DNA of 16,677 bases from Eubacterium sp. UBA3720 (GTDB lineage Bacteria > Bacillota > Clostridia > Lachnospirales > Lachnospiraceae), in the NCBI GenBank assembly GCA_002371335.1, contig DFHP01000137.1, positions 1-16,677 on the forward strand. The letters are read 5' to 3'. Shown in pieces: positions 5,509 to 13,274 of the stretch. Every line of letters starts with the position of its first letter. The stretch's first letter is position 1. The translations under genes were made by a program, and so were the position numbers. The notes beneath the pieces were generated by a model. That model worked only from the letters and a program-made list of their open reading frames with translations. It had not been told where the DNA came from and ran no database searches.

Positions 5509-7085
5509 AAAAAGAGGATTTGTTTGAGGCGCTTGAGGATATCGATGAAAAAAGCGTTAAGGAAGCAAAGGAATATAAAGGAAAGAAAAAATTCCGCAGA
5601 TGGACCAGATGGGGAGCGCTTGCGGCGTGCATCGTTATCTGTCTGATCGCGGCGATAGCCGTGCCAAGGTATGATTCCGCGGTAAATGAAAGCGGAGCAG
5701 CGAATCCGGACGCGTTTGTTCCCGAAAATACGAAGGATGAACAGTATGAGGCAGAAAACGGGGATATAATGGCTCCTGCTGATGTAAAAAGCGATGAAGC
5801 AGAGGCTTCCGCCGAAAATAAGAGCCCTAAGATGTCCGAAAAACTGAAGAAGCTGATGGTGGCCGAGGCAGTCTATCCGGAATCTGTGGCGGAAGGAATG
5901 AGCGCAGATGAATATGCCGGAAGCGAAGAGCAGATGGATTGGTGGAGCGATCAAAGGGAAAAGGTCGAGAAGTCCTCTGAATACGCTCTTGAGATGCGGA
6001 CTTATTACAGAACCATGATCGAAAAGATGCTGGTGGCAGACGATGAGAATACCGTTTGTTCACCGCTTAATACATATATTGCCTTTTCTGTTCTGGCGGA
6101 GGTATCCGACGGTAATACCCGGAATCAGATCCTGGATATGCTCCAGGTGCCGGATATTGCATCTCTGCGTACCAGAGTGTCGCAGCTGTGGGAGAGTAAT
6201 TACCTGGACACGCCGACGATAAAAAGCCTTCTGGCGAATTCGATCTGGCTTCGGGACTCTGTAAAATATAACAGCGATACGCTGGACCGTTTGGCGAAGG
6301 AATACTACGCTTCCGTATTCAGCGGAGATACTGCGTCTCCGGAAATGAGCGAAGCTCTGCGGGAGTGGACCGATGAAAACACAGGCGGTCTGCTTGGCAA
6401 ATATACGAAAGATATGAAGCTTGACGCAGATACGGTTCTTGGAATCGTTTCCACGATCTATTTCAAGGCGGCATGGGTCGATGAATTTTCTTCCTCCAAT
6501 AACACGAAGGAGACATTCCACGGCACGAAGGGAGACACCACTGTAGATATGATGCATAAATCAGAGACGATGGATGTATGCAGTACGAGGAATTTTACGG
6601 AGATCGAGCTTCCCCTTCAGGACGGCGGTTACATGTGTTTTTATCTGCCGCAGGAAGGCGTAGATGTTAATGACCTTGCAGCGGATCCGCAGATCCTGAT
6701 GACAGAAGATAGTGATGACGTAAACTGGTCTTCGCCGATCGTCAAGCTTTCTGTTCCGAAATTTAATGTTTCAGGAAAAACAGATCTTATGGAAATTATT
6801 AAGGAACTGGGAATCACAGATGCCCTGGATCCGTCGACAGCAGATTTTTCTGCTCTGACAGAAAGCACAGATAAGATGTTTCTGAGCAAGGCAGAACATG
6901 CCGCCATGGTAGAGATAGACGAAGAGGGAGTGACGGGAGCGGCTTATACAGCTCTTGATGTGGCAGAGGCCGCAGCGCCGCCTGATGAGATTCTGGAGCT
7001 GGTATTTGACAGACCTTTCCTGTTCATGATCAGCGGACAGGACGGTTCGGTCCTGTTTTCCGGAATCGTGCGGAACATAGAGTAA
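5505..7085 (+). CDS. Membrane-anchored serpin with anti-sigma-like N-terminus
   Basis: This 526-residue protein has a cytosolic head (1-35, MKKEDLFEALEDIDEKSVKE then a basic cluster), one transmembrane helix (about 36-53, WGALAACIVICLIAAIAV), an acidic low-complexity linker (about 54-150) and an extracellular serpin domain. The positive-inside rule puts the serpin outside. The serpin domain starts near residue 165, with NTVCSPLNTYIAFSVL at about 182. It includes the conserved FKAAWVDEF-type strand region and ends with the signature LVFDRPFLFMI (F501-F505). The reactive-centre loop (about 473-493) has G475 at P15, which places Ala489 at P1 and the conserved Pro-Pro at P3'-P4', as in alpha-1-antitrypsin. 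P14 is Val and P12 Gly, less typical than Thr/Ser and Ala. Overlap with the sigma gene and the head sequence suggest an anti-sigma role, although the head is shorter than usual anti-sigma domains. It may be a protease inhibitor, a sensor, or both. Confidence 0.92.
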   Translation: MKKEDLFEALEDIDEKSVKEAKEYKGKKKFRRWTRWGALAACIVICLIAAIAVPRYDSAVNESGAANPDAFVPENTKDEQYEAENGDIMAPADVKSDEAEASAENKSPKMSEKLKKLMVAEAVYPESVAEGMSADEYAGSEEQMDWWSDQREKVEKSSEYALEMRTYYRTMIEKMLVADDENTVCSPLNTYIAFSVLAEVSDGNTRNQILDMLQVPDIASLRTRVSQLWESNYLDTPTIKSLLANSIWLRDSVKYNSDTLDRLAKEYYASVFSGDTASPEMSEALREWTDENTGGLLGKYTKDMKLDADTVLGIVSTIYFKAAWVDEFSSSNNTKETFHGTKGDTTVDMMHKSETMDVCSTRNFTEIELPLQDGGYMCFYLPQEGVDVNDLAADPQILMTEDSDDVNWSSPIVKLSVPKFNVSGKTDLMEIIKELGITDALDPSTADFSALTESTDKMFLSKAEHAAMVEIDEEGVTGAAYTALDVAEAAAPPDEILELVFDRPFLFMISGQDGSVLFSGIVRNIE

Positions 7086-7193
7086 AAGCCGAAAAAGTGT
7101 GGGATTAGAGTGAGATACAAACATAAATCAGTAAGACGTCATGAAGCTGCCGGAAAAAGATAACGATTGAGTGAATAATAAGAGAATCAGGAA

Positions 7194-7222
7194 TGGACAG
7201 ACGATCTCTGATAGTGTATAGT
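7194..7222 (+). promoter_or_regulatory. Sigma-A promoter of the AEC permease gene
   Basis: TGGACA (7194-7199, 5 of 6 to consensus) and TATAGT (7217-7222, 5 of 6) are separated by exactly 17 bases. Transcription would start near 7229, giving a leader of about 34 bases to the ATG at 7263. This suggests the permease is transcribed separately from the sigma-serpin operon. Confidence 0.55.
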
Positions 7223-7262
7223 TGGGCTTTGTTAGAATGGTTTTTAAGAAAGAGGAAATGCC

Positions 7263-8201
7263 ATGGAAAACCTGACGATAGCTGTCAGTGCAGTCATACC
7301 GTTCCTGATTTTTCTCGTTATAGGATACGCGGGACGAAAATCAGGGATCGTCAGAGAAAAGTTTCTCCGGGAATTGAACAGCGTTAATTTCAAATGCTTT
7401 TTCCCGTTCGTGATGTTTAATAATCTTTATAAAATGGAGTTCGATTCGCTGGCGCACGGAACATACATAGTGTTTGCTGTCGCGGCGACTGTCATTCTGC
7501 TTCTGGTTTCATGGATCACCGTTCCGGTCATCGTTAAGGAAGACCGGCGAAGGAGCGTGGTCATTCAGGCAATCTACAGAAGCAATGCGGTCCTTTTTGC
7601 CATACCTCTTGCGGGAAGCGTCTGCGGAGAGGCCGGCATGGAAAAGGCCAGCCTGCTGACAGCTTTCATAATACCGCTTTATAATATTTCGGCGGTCATA
7701 CTTCTGGAGTATTACAGGGGCGGAAAAGTATCCGTAAAAAGTATGGGAATGAATATCCTGAAAAACCCTATCATTAAAGGAGCCATCGCAGGATTTTTGT
7801 TCGCGGTCTCTCCGCTTGAGATGCCTGATTTTTTGGGGGAACCGATCACACAGCTGGCGGGGATGGCGACGCCTTTGGCGCTTTTCGTGCTGGGAGGAAC
7901 CCTTCATTTCTCGCATCTCCGGAAAAACCTTGCATGCCTTGCGGCCGGTTCGGCATTGAAGCTTGCAGTGGTCCCGGGAGTCATTATCGCGGCCATGCAT
8001 AGGATGGGATTCGACGGGGCGGAGCTTTTCGCTGTGTTTTGTATGTTTGCCACTCCTGTGGCAACGGCGTCCTATCCTATGGCGCAGAGCATGGGAGCGG
8101 ACGGGGACCTTGCGGGAGAATTTGTGGTCGTTACGACAGCCGCGTCGATTTTTACTTTGTTCCTGTGGATCTTATTCCTGAAAAATACCGGCATGGTATA
8201 A
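7263..8201 (+). CDS. AEC (auxin efflux carrier) family permease
   Basis: A 312-residue integral membrane protein of the AEC family, whose bacterial members move organic acids such as malate. About ten hydrophobic segments are visible, starting with LTIAVSAVIPFLIFLVIGYAGRK. The family-typical loop GRKSGIVREKFLRELNSVNFKCFFPFVMF follows the first helix. The repeat half begins near KNPIIKGAIAGFLFAVSPLEMPDFL and LAGMATPLALFVLGGTL, and the late helices carry CMFATPVATASYPMAQSMG, a characteristic AEC stretch. AAGAGG lies about 8 bases before the ATG. The gene has its own promoter and a strong terminator, so it is a single-gene unit. Its position beside a 2-hydroxycarboxylate transporter and a DcuS-like sensor fits a malate or related carboxylate substrate, but the sequence does not prove it. 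Confidence 0.92.
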   Translation: MENLTIAVSAVIPFLIFLVIGYAGRKSGIVREKFLRELNSVNFKCFFPFVMFNNLYKMEFDSLAHGTYIVFAVAATVILLLVSWITVPVIVKEDRRRSVVIQAIYRSNAVLFAIPLAGSVCGEAGMEKASLLTAFIIPLYNISAVILLEYYRGGKVSVKSMGMNILKNPIIKGAIAGFLFAVSPLEMPDFLGEPITQLAGMATPLALFVLGGTLHFSHLRKNLACLAAGSALKLAVVPGVIIAAMHRMGFDGAELFAVFCMFATPVATASYPMAQSMGADGDLAGEFVVVTTAASIFTLFLWILFLKNTGMV

Positions 8202-8211
8202 ATAAACTGAG

Positions 8212-8260
8212 AGCTCACTTTTTGGCGATTCGTTCCGCTAAAAAAGTGAGCTTCTTTTAT
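8212..8260 (+). terminator. Rho-independent terminator after the AEC permease
   Basis: agctcacttttt (8212-8223) pairs with aaaaagtgagct (8241-8252). The stem extends through ggcg and cgct, leaving a small loop around attcgttc, and tcttttatt follows. It lies 10 bases after the stop codon. Confidence 0.85.
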
Positions 8261-8280
8261 TTCACAGGATTAAAGTGTCA

Positions 8281-8346
8281 AAAGTCCGGTTCGCTCATTT
8301 CATGAATGCAGAGCAGGGGAGTTGAAGTCTGCTCGCGGACTTTGTT
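8281..8346. repeat. Short intergenic hairpin repeat, copy 2
   Basis: aaagtccg (8281-8288) pairs with cggacttt (8336-8343), and inside it gagcag (8311-8316) pairs with ctgctc (8329-8334). A smaller alternative stem is aagtc (8325-8329) with gactt (8338-8342). The parts aaagtccGgttcgctc and cggactttgtt match copy 1 at 4269-4297, with about 45 extra bases between the halves. It sits between the AEC terminator and the 2HCT transporter. The remaining stretch 8347-8484 is AT-rich with a weak TATATT at 8427 and no clear -35. Confidence 0.55.
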
Positions 8347-8484
8347 ACTTTAGCTACAAAATGCCTTCTTTACTTTCAATACCTTTCTGACGGACGGCAT
8401 AAAAAGTATGCTGTTTATGAAGGAAGTATATTATGTGGAGTACCCGCCTGCTGCACTTGCATTGACTGAAACGGAGGTATCAAT

Positions 8485-9771
8485 ATGAAAAAAATGAAAG
8501 GACTTGCGGGGGTTGAAATATACGGGATCACTTTGCCGGTTTATCTGGTGATCTTTGTACTGGTTTTCGCTGCTATGCTGCTCGGCTGGATCCCGGGAGG
8601 AATGCTTGGAGCGATGCTGATCATGATGGTCTTCGGCGGGCTTTTTAACCTGATCGGAAATAATGCGCCGATCGTGAAGACGTATCTGGGCGGGGGCGCG
8701 ATCGTTTGTATTTTTGCGTCAGCTATTCTGGTCTATCTGAAGGTTATTCCGGCTTCAGTGGTTGAAAATGTGGATGCTTTTATGAATACTACCGGATTTT
8801 TGAATTTTTATATTGCGGCACTTATCACGGGATCCATCCTGGGCATGAGCAGGACACTTCTTCTGAGGGCGGCGGTCCGGTTCCTGCCTGTCGCTTTGTG
8901 CGCTATGGCCATGGCAATGCTTCTTGTAGGAGTGGCAGGGCAGCTGATGGGATATGGATTTGTGAATTCGATCATGTATATTGCCATACCTATGATGGGA
9001 GGCGGAATGGGAGCAGGCGTGGTTCCGCTTTCGGGAATGTACGCGGAGGCTCTGGGAGTCGACGCTTCCGGAGTTATTTCCAGGATGATCCCCGCATCTA
9101 CGCTGGGAAATGTTACGGCTATCGTAGCCGCCGGTCTTCTCTCCAGACTCGGTGAATCGATCCCGTCCATCAATGGTCACGGAAAGCTGATGCGGAAAGA
9201 GCAGAGTGGCATGGAGGAAGGAAAGAAGCCTGCAGACAGCTATAAGCTGATGGGGATGGGGCTTGTCATCGCGATGACGTTTTATCTTCTGGGAACATAT
9301 ATTAACAAGCTCGTTCCGGCGGTACACACATATGCGTGGATGATCATCCTCGTAGCGCTGGCAAAGGCTTTTGGCATCGTGCCGAAAAAGATGGAACACG
9401 CCGCGCAGCAGTGGAGTCAGTTTGTCATGGGAAACTGGACCCAGGCTCTTCTGGTCGGAATAGGTATAGCAATGATCGACCTTGGCGCTGTCATTAACGC
9501 TTTCTCGATCAGCTATCTGATCCTGGTACTGATCGTAGTGGCGGGAGTTGCGCTGGGTGCGGGACTTGGCGGCCAGCTTGTAGGCTTTTACCCGATCGAG
9601 TCGGCGATCACAGCCGGACTATGTACCACAAACATGGGAGGCACGGGAGATATCGCGGTTCTTTCGGCAGCGGACAGAATGGAGCTTTTGCCGTTCGCCC
9701 AGATCTCGACGCGTATCTGCGGCGCGCTGATCCTGGTAGTCGCAAGCCTGCTGATCAGGATCGTGTTCTGA
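8485..9771 (+). CDS. 2-hydroxycarboxylate (2HCT) family transporter
   Basis: A 428-residue secondary transporter of the CitS/MleP/CimH family, which carries citrate, malate or lactate by sodium or proton symport or by precursor/product exchange. Two inverted halves are visible, each with a re-entrant GGxG loop. The first is PMMGGGMGAGVVPLSG (about 169-184) and the second NMGGTGDIAVLSAADRMELL (383 onward). Arg410 in QISTRICGAL lies where CitS has its substrate-binding C-terminal Arg. Length and architecture are those of an intact protein. ACGGAGGT lies about 8 bases before the ATG. The DcuS-like kinase and regulator genes follow on the same strand after 94 bases, so they probably control it. 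The sensor residues favour malate or another C4 acid over citrate. No decarboxylase, malic enzyme or citrate lyase is present to confirm the route. Confidence 0.95.
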   Translation: MKKMKGLAGVEIYGITLPVYLVIFVLVFAAMLLGWIPGGMLGAMLIMMVFGGLFNLIGNNAPIVKTYLGGGAIVCIFASAILVYLKVIPASVVENVDAFMNTTGFLNFYIAALITGSILGMSRTLLLRAAVRFLPVALCAMAMAMLLVGVAGQLMGYGFVNSIMYIAIPMMGGGMGAGVVPLSGMYAEALGVDASGVISRMIPASTLGNVTAIVAAGLLSRLGESIPSINGHGKLMRKEQSGMEEGKKPADSYKLMGMGLVIAMTFYLLGTYINKLVPAVHTYAWMIILVALAKAFGIVPKKMEHAAQQWSQFVMGNWTQALLVGIGIAMIDLGAVINAFSISYLILVLIVVAGVALGAGLGGQLVGFYPIESAITAGLCTTNMGGTGDIAVLSAADRMELLPFAQISTRICGALILVVASLLIRIVF

Positions 9772-9865
9772 CATGCGGGAAGTTTTCCTTTAGTAACTAT
9801 TGTAAATGATTTTTGGTTTGCCGGCCTTCTGATAATATTCTAGAATGAAGGTGGAGGTAAACTAA

Positions 9866-11473
9866 ATGAAAAACAAGAGTTTAAGTGACAGCATTGCGGG
9901 AAGGATTTATCTCCATAATCTTTTGCTGGTTCTGGCCGCGGTCCTTCTTACGGGCGGAGTGGGCCTATACACGGCGCTCTCCGTGAGAAGGAATGACCTG
10001 GATACCGTAATACGCGAAACCTCGCGCACTATTTCCGGGATGGAGATCGTGCGGGATGCTCTGAAAAGCGGCGATCCCGGCGGACCTTTCCGCGGGCGGC
10101 TTACAGATGAGCTGGACCTGATCCTGGAGAAAAATTCGCAGGTCGAGATCATTGTAGTATGCGATACCGACAGCGTTCGTTATTACCACAACCGACACGA
10201 TGAGATTGGTCATCATTTTACGGGAGATGATCAGAAAGAAATATTACACGGCGGGGATCCTTATATTTCCGAGGCAGAAGGCACGCTTGGAAAGCAGAGG
10301 CGGGCTTTTTTTCCTGTACTCGGAGATAAAGGAGAGATAATAGGCTTTGTGATGACTTCGATTTTGTCGTCATCGCTGTCCAGGATCATGTGGAGAATGA
10401 CGGCGGCCTACATAATACTTGTAGTGATCCTTTTTGCCGCAGGCGCTCTGCTTGCAGCGGCATTTATGCAAAGCCTGAAACGGACGCTTCTGGGGTTTCA
10501 GCCCGAGGAACTGGCGAAGAAATATATAGAGCGGACCGAGGTGCTGGACGCGATGGAGGAAGGGATATGTGCCGCTGATTCCGAAGGCAGGATCATATTT
10601 CTGAACAAAACAGCACGGAGGATCATGGGACTTGGCGGTTCCGGGGAGCTGGAGGGCAGTAATATTAAAGATGTGTTTCCGCTTCAGAGGATGGATAACG
10701 TGCTGAAGTCCGGGCGGGGAGAATATAATATAAGAGAAAAGTTTGGCGAGAGCCGTGTGCTTTCGACAAGGATCCCTATCAGAAACGGGGATGAGATGAT
10801 CGGCGCCGTTACGATCATGCGGGATAAAACAGAGATGGTCAGAATGGCTGAAGAGCTGACCGGCACAAAATATATGCTGGATACGATGCGTGCACTGCAG
10901 CATGAATTCAAAAACAAGATGCACGTGATTCTGGGATTTCTGGAGATGGGAAGCCCCGAGGAGGCGAGGGAATATATACTGGGCACGACGCTGGTCTCCG
11001 AAGAGGCGGTGAGCGCTGTTGCAAAGCTGGTCCCGATGCCTGATCTGGCGGCACTGCTCATAGGAAAGATCATGCGGGCGAGGGAACTGGGAATCCGGTT
11101 GATGGTCAAACAGGACTCCTTTTTTAAGGAAAAAGAGGGAGGACTCCCATCAGAAAGTTTCATAACAATCATAGGGAATCTGGTGGAAAACGCCATGGAC
11201 GAACTCAACAGCAATACATGTAAGGTCAAAGAAATAGAACTGGGGCTGTATGTGGATGAGAACAGCACGATCATTACCTGCGACGATACCGGAGGAGGGA
11301 TCCCGGAGGATATTTTGATCAGGCTGTATGACCGCAGCACTACGACGAAAGGGAAAGGGCACGGGATCGGTTTTTCGCTGATCCGGGAGATCACAGACGC
11401 CTATGAGGGAGTGATCCACATCGATACGGAGCCGGAAATGGGAACATCGATCGAGATCAGCCTTCCGGTGTGA
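9866..11473 (+). CDS. DcuS/CitA-family sensor histidine kinase (carboxylate sensor)
   Basis: A 535-residue membrane kinase that should detect an extracellular carboxylate and phosphorylate the adjacent regulator. Domains run: TM1 (about 17-40), extracytoplasmic PAS/Cache sensor (about 41-172), TM2 (about 178-200), cytoplasmic PAS (about 222-325), dimerisation helix with phospho-acceptor His346 in LQHEFKNKMHVILGFLEMG, then ATPase domain with N442 (NLVENAMDEL), DDTGGGIPED and GKGHGIGFSLI. The sensor has R105-x-x-H108, F118, R146 and F148. These align with E. coli DcuS R107, H110, F120, R147 and F149 and keep Phe where CitA uses a Lys for the third carboxylate. This favours C4-dicarboxylates. 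GGTGGAGG precedes the ATG. The TAATAT at 9833-9838 is only a weak promoter candidate. The regulator gene starts 23 bases after the stop. Confidence 0.93.
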   Translation: MKNKSLSDSIAGRIYLHNLLLVLAAVLLTGGVGLYTALSVRRNDLDTVIRETSRTISGMEIVRDALKSGDPGGPFRGRLTDELDLILEKNSQVEIIVVCDTDSVRYYHNRHDEIGHHFTGDDQKEILHGGDPYISEAEGTLGKQRRAFFPVLGDKGEIIGFVMTSILSSSLSRIMWRMTAAYIILVVILFAAGALLAAAFMQSLKRTLLGFQPEELAKKYIERTEVLDAMEEGICAADSEGRIIFLNKTARRIMGLGGSGELEGSNIKDVFPLQRMDNVLKSGRGEYNIREKFGESRVLSTRIPIRNGDEMIGAVTIMRDKTEMVRMAEELTGTKYMLDTMRALQHEFKNKMHVILGFLEMGSPEEAREYILGTTLVSEEAVSAVAKLVPMPDLAALLIGKIMRARELGIRLMVKQDSFFKEKEGGLPSESFITIIGNLVENAMDELNSNTCKVKEIELGLYVDENSTIITCDDTGGGIPEDILIRLYDRSTTTKGKGHGIGFSLIREITDAYEGVIHIDTEPEMGTSIEISLPV

Positions 11474-11496
11474 CAAAAAGACAGGAGCTGGAGAAA

Positions 11497-12171
11497 ATGT
11501 ACAAGGTGATCATTGTGGAAGACGATCCTATGGTGGCTGAACTGAACAGACAGTTCATCGAAAGAGAAGAAACACTGAAATTTGCCGGGGTATTCCGAAA
11601 CGGAGCGGAAGCGATGGAGTATCTTCGGCAAAACTCCGTCGATCTGGTAATTCTGGATTATTATATGCCGGTGATGGACGGCAGAGAGCTGATCACTGCA
11701 TGTCATAAAGAAAGGCTTCATCCTGATTTTATCATGATCACGGCTGCAAACTACGCTGATGATGTATCAGAGATCATGCATCTGGGAGTGGTGGATTATC
11801 TGGTAAAACCTTTTACGGCCGTCAGATTCAGGATGGCGGTGGACCGCTTTCTGGAGCGGAAGGGGCGGATGCAGACGGAAGGTCAGATGACACAGGAAGA
11901 GATTGACCATGTTCTGGCAGGAAATACGCCGCCTGACAGAGGGGAAATCCTTGAGAAGGGGCTTCAAAAGAAAACACTGACTGTCATAAAAGAATTTCTG
12001 GAGGAAAACAGAAGCCGGGAATTCAGCAGTAATGAAGTGGCTCAGAAAGTAAACCTTTCCAGGATCACTGTGCGCAGATATATGAATTATCTCCTGGAAA
12101 AGGGCGAGGTCGCCAGCCGAATAGATTATATGACCGGCGGCAGGCCCTCGATCAAATACAGGATGAAATGA
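11497..12171 (+). CDS. CitB/DcuR-family response regulator
   Basis: A 224-residue DNA-binding partner of the upstream kinase. The receiver domain (about 1-122) has the acidic pair in VIIVEDDPM, the phospho-acceptor Asp54 in LVILDYYMPVMDG, the Thr in MITAAN and the Lys in VDYLVKPF. After a linker, the C-terminal winged/helix-turn-helix domain (about 160-220) has EFSSNEVAQKVNLSRITVRR followed by YMNYLLEKGEVASRIDY and a terminal GGRPSIKYR, typical of CitB/DcuR/DpiA regulators. The start is ATG 11497, preceded by AGGAG and GGAG. A longer form from GTG 11470, overlapping the kinase stop, has no comparable ribosome-binding site. The likely target is the 2HCT transporter promoter (8347-8484). Control of the asr operon just downstream is possible but not shown by any visible operator. 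Confidence 0.93.
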   Translation: MYKVIIVEDDPMVAELNRQFIEREETLKFAGVFRNGAEAMEYLRQNSVDLVILDYYMPVMDGRELITACHKERLHPDFIMITAANYADDVSEIMHLGVVDYLVKPFTAVRFRMAVDRFLERKGRMQTEGQMTQEEIDHVLAGNTPPDRGEILEKGLQKKTLTVIKEFLEENRSREFSSNEVAQKVNLSRITVRRYMNYLLEKGEVASRIDYMTGGRPSIKYRMK

Positions 12172-12208
12172 CGGAGCAGGGCGGAACTTACCTCCGTCCC
12201 CGGTTCCG
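12171..12208 (+). promoter_or_regulatory. Alternative hairpins in the asrA leader
   Basis: Two mutually exclusive stems lie between the regulator stop and asrA: acggag (12171-12176) with ctccgt (12192-12197), and cggaac (12182-12187) with gttccg (12203-12208). Neither is followed by a T-run, so no terminator is called and read-through from the two-component genes into asr is plausible. The stems are short and could be chance. Confidence 0.3.
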
Positions 12209-12248
12209 TGGGAGCAGGAAAGGATGTAGTGCAGAAAGGAGGTCATTG

Positions 12249-13274
12249 ATGGGTTACGTTTTAGAAAAGGAGGCGTTTGACAGCATTCTGAAAGAACTGG
12301 GGCAACGTTATCGGCTCTATGCGCCGGTACGGAAGAAAGGAGAAGGACGTTATACCGATGTGGACGTGGTGCGATATGATTTTGTCAACAGCTTTGAAGA
12401 AATTGAGTTTGCGGAGAAATCGGATTATGCATTTAAAGAATTATTAACGCCGCTGTCGGAGACACTGTTCTTCTTTACGGAAAACACTGTGAAGGAGGCG
12501 GATCATGATACGAGGGAGGTTCTCGTTTTCCTGCGAAGCTGTGATATGCATGCGGTAAAGCGTCTGGACGCGATTTATCTGGAAAACAAATTTACAGATC
12601 CTTTTTACAGGAGAGTAAGGGAAAGAGTGAAGTTTGTGCTGATTGGCTGTTCACATTCCTACGAAGACTGTTTCTGCGTCGATATGGGATCCAACCGTAC
12701 AGAAGAAGGATATCTTTTTTCCATCGATGTTTTCGGAGACGTTGTAAAAAGCGATGTGAAGGATGAAGAGATTGGAAAACTGTTTGAGAAGTATGCTGAG
12801 GGAAGAGAGAAGATCACTCCGGCATACGTGACGGAGAATGAGGTACGCGTATCCGTGCCTGAGAATGTGCCAAATAGCATTTATAAACATGAAATGTGGG
12901 ATGAATATACTTCGCGCTGTATCAATTGCGGACGATGCAATTTCGTGTGCCCGACCTGTACCTGTTATACGATGCAGGATATTTTTTATACTGACAACGG
13001 CAGGGTCGGAGAACGGCGAAGGGTAGGCTCCTCATGCATGGTGGACGGATATACAAACGTTGCGGGCGGAGGAGAATACCGCAGGACAAACGGAGAAAGG
13101 ATGCGCTTTAAAGTGCTGCATAAGGTGTATCATTTCAGAAAACGTTTCGGATATGATATGTGTGTGGGCTGCGGGCGCTGTGATATGGTATGCCCCGAAT
13201 ATATCTCTTATTCCAACTGTATAAACAAGTTAAATGATGCTGTGAAAGAAATGGAAGGAGGTGCTGCTTTATGA
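12249..13274 (+). CDS. asrA: Anaerobic sulfite reductase subunit A
   Basis: AsrA is the iron-sulfur electron-transfer subunit of the cytoplasmic AsrABC complex that reduces sulfite to sulfide with NADH. The 341-residue protein starts MGYVLEKEAFDSILKELG. AAAGGAGG at 12235-12242 fixes ATG 12249 and rules out upstream in-frame starts. The N-terminal about 215 residues form the AsrA/HydB-like domain, with conserved blocks FLRSCDMHAVKRLD and LIGCSHSYEDCFCVDMG. Two ferredoxin-like Cys clusters follow: CINCGRCNFVCPTCTC from about 224 and CVGCGRCDMVCPEY from about 305. The last codons overlap the asrB start (ATGA), giving translational coupling. Length and motif order match family members. A hydrogenase or other beta subunit is excluded by the asrB-asrC context. 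Confidence 0.93.
   Translation: MGYVLEKEAFDSILKELGQRYRLYAPVRKKGEGRYTDVDVVRYDFVNSFEEIEFAEKSDYAFKELLTPLSETLFFFTENTVKEADHDTREVLVFLRSCDMHAVKRLDAIYLENKFTDPFYRRVRERVKFVLIGCSHSYEDCFCVDMGSNRTEEGYLFSIDVFGDVVKSDVKDEEIGKLFEKYAEGREKITPAYVTENEVRVSVPENVPNSIYKHEMWDEYTSRCINCGRCNFVCPTCTCYTMQDIFYTDNGRVGERRRVGSSCMVDGYTNVAGGGEYRRTNGERMRFKVLHKVYHFRKRFGYDMCVGCGRCDMVCPEYISYSNCINKLNDAVKEMEGGAAL

Noticed and set aside
5376..5954. A 192-codon minus-strand frame opposite the sigma-serpin junction
   Set aside because: It is antisense to two genes with clear domains. The translation is rich in Phe, His and Arg without a family pattern.
10684..11394. A 236-codon minus-strand frame opposite the histidine kinase
   Set aside because: It is a Ser/Ile-rich shadow of the kinase H-box and ATPase region, with no start signals.
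11470..11496. GTG start for the response regulator overlapping the kinase stop
   Set aside because: ATG 11497 has AGGAG and GGAG at good spacing, and the receiver domain begins exactly there (MYKVIIVEDD).
12168..12248. N-terminal extension of AsrA from 12168
   Set aside because: The added residues are not AsrA-like, and AAAGGAGG points to the ATG at 12249.
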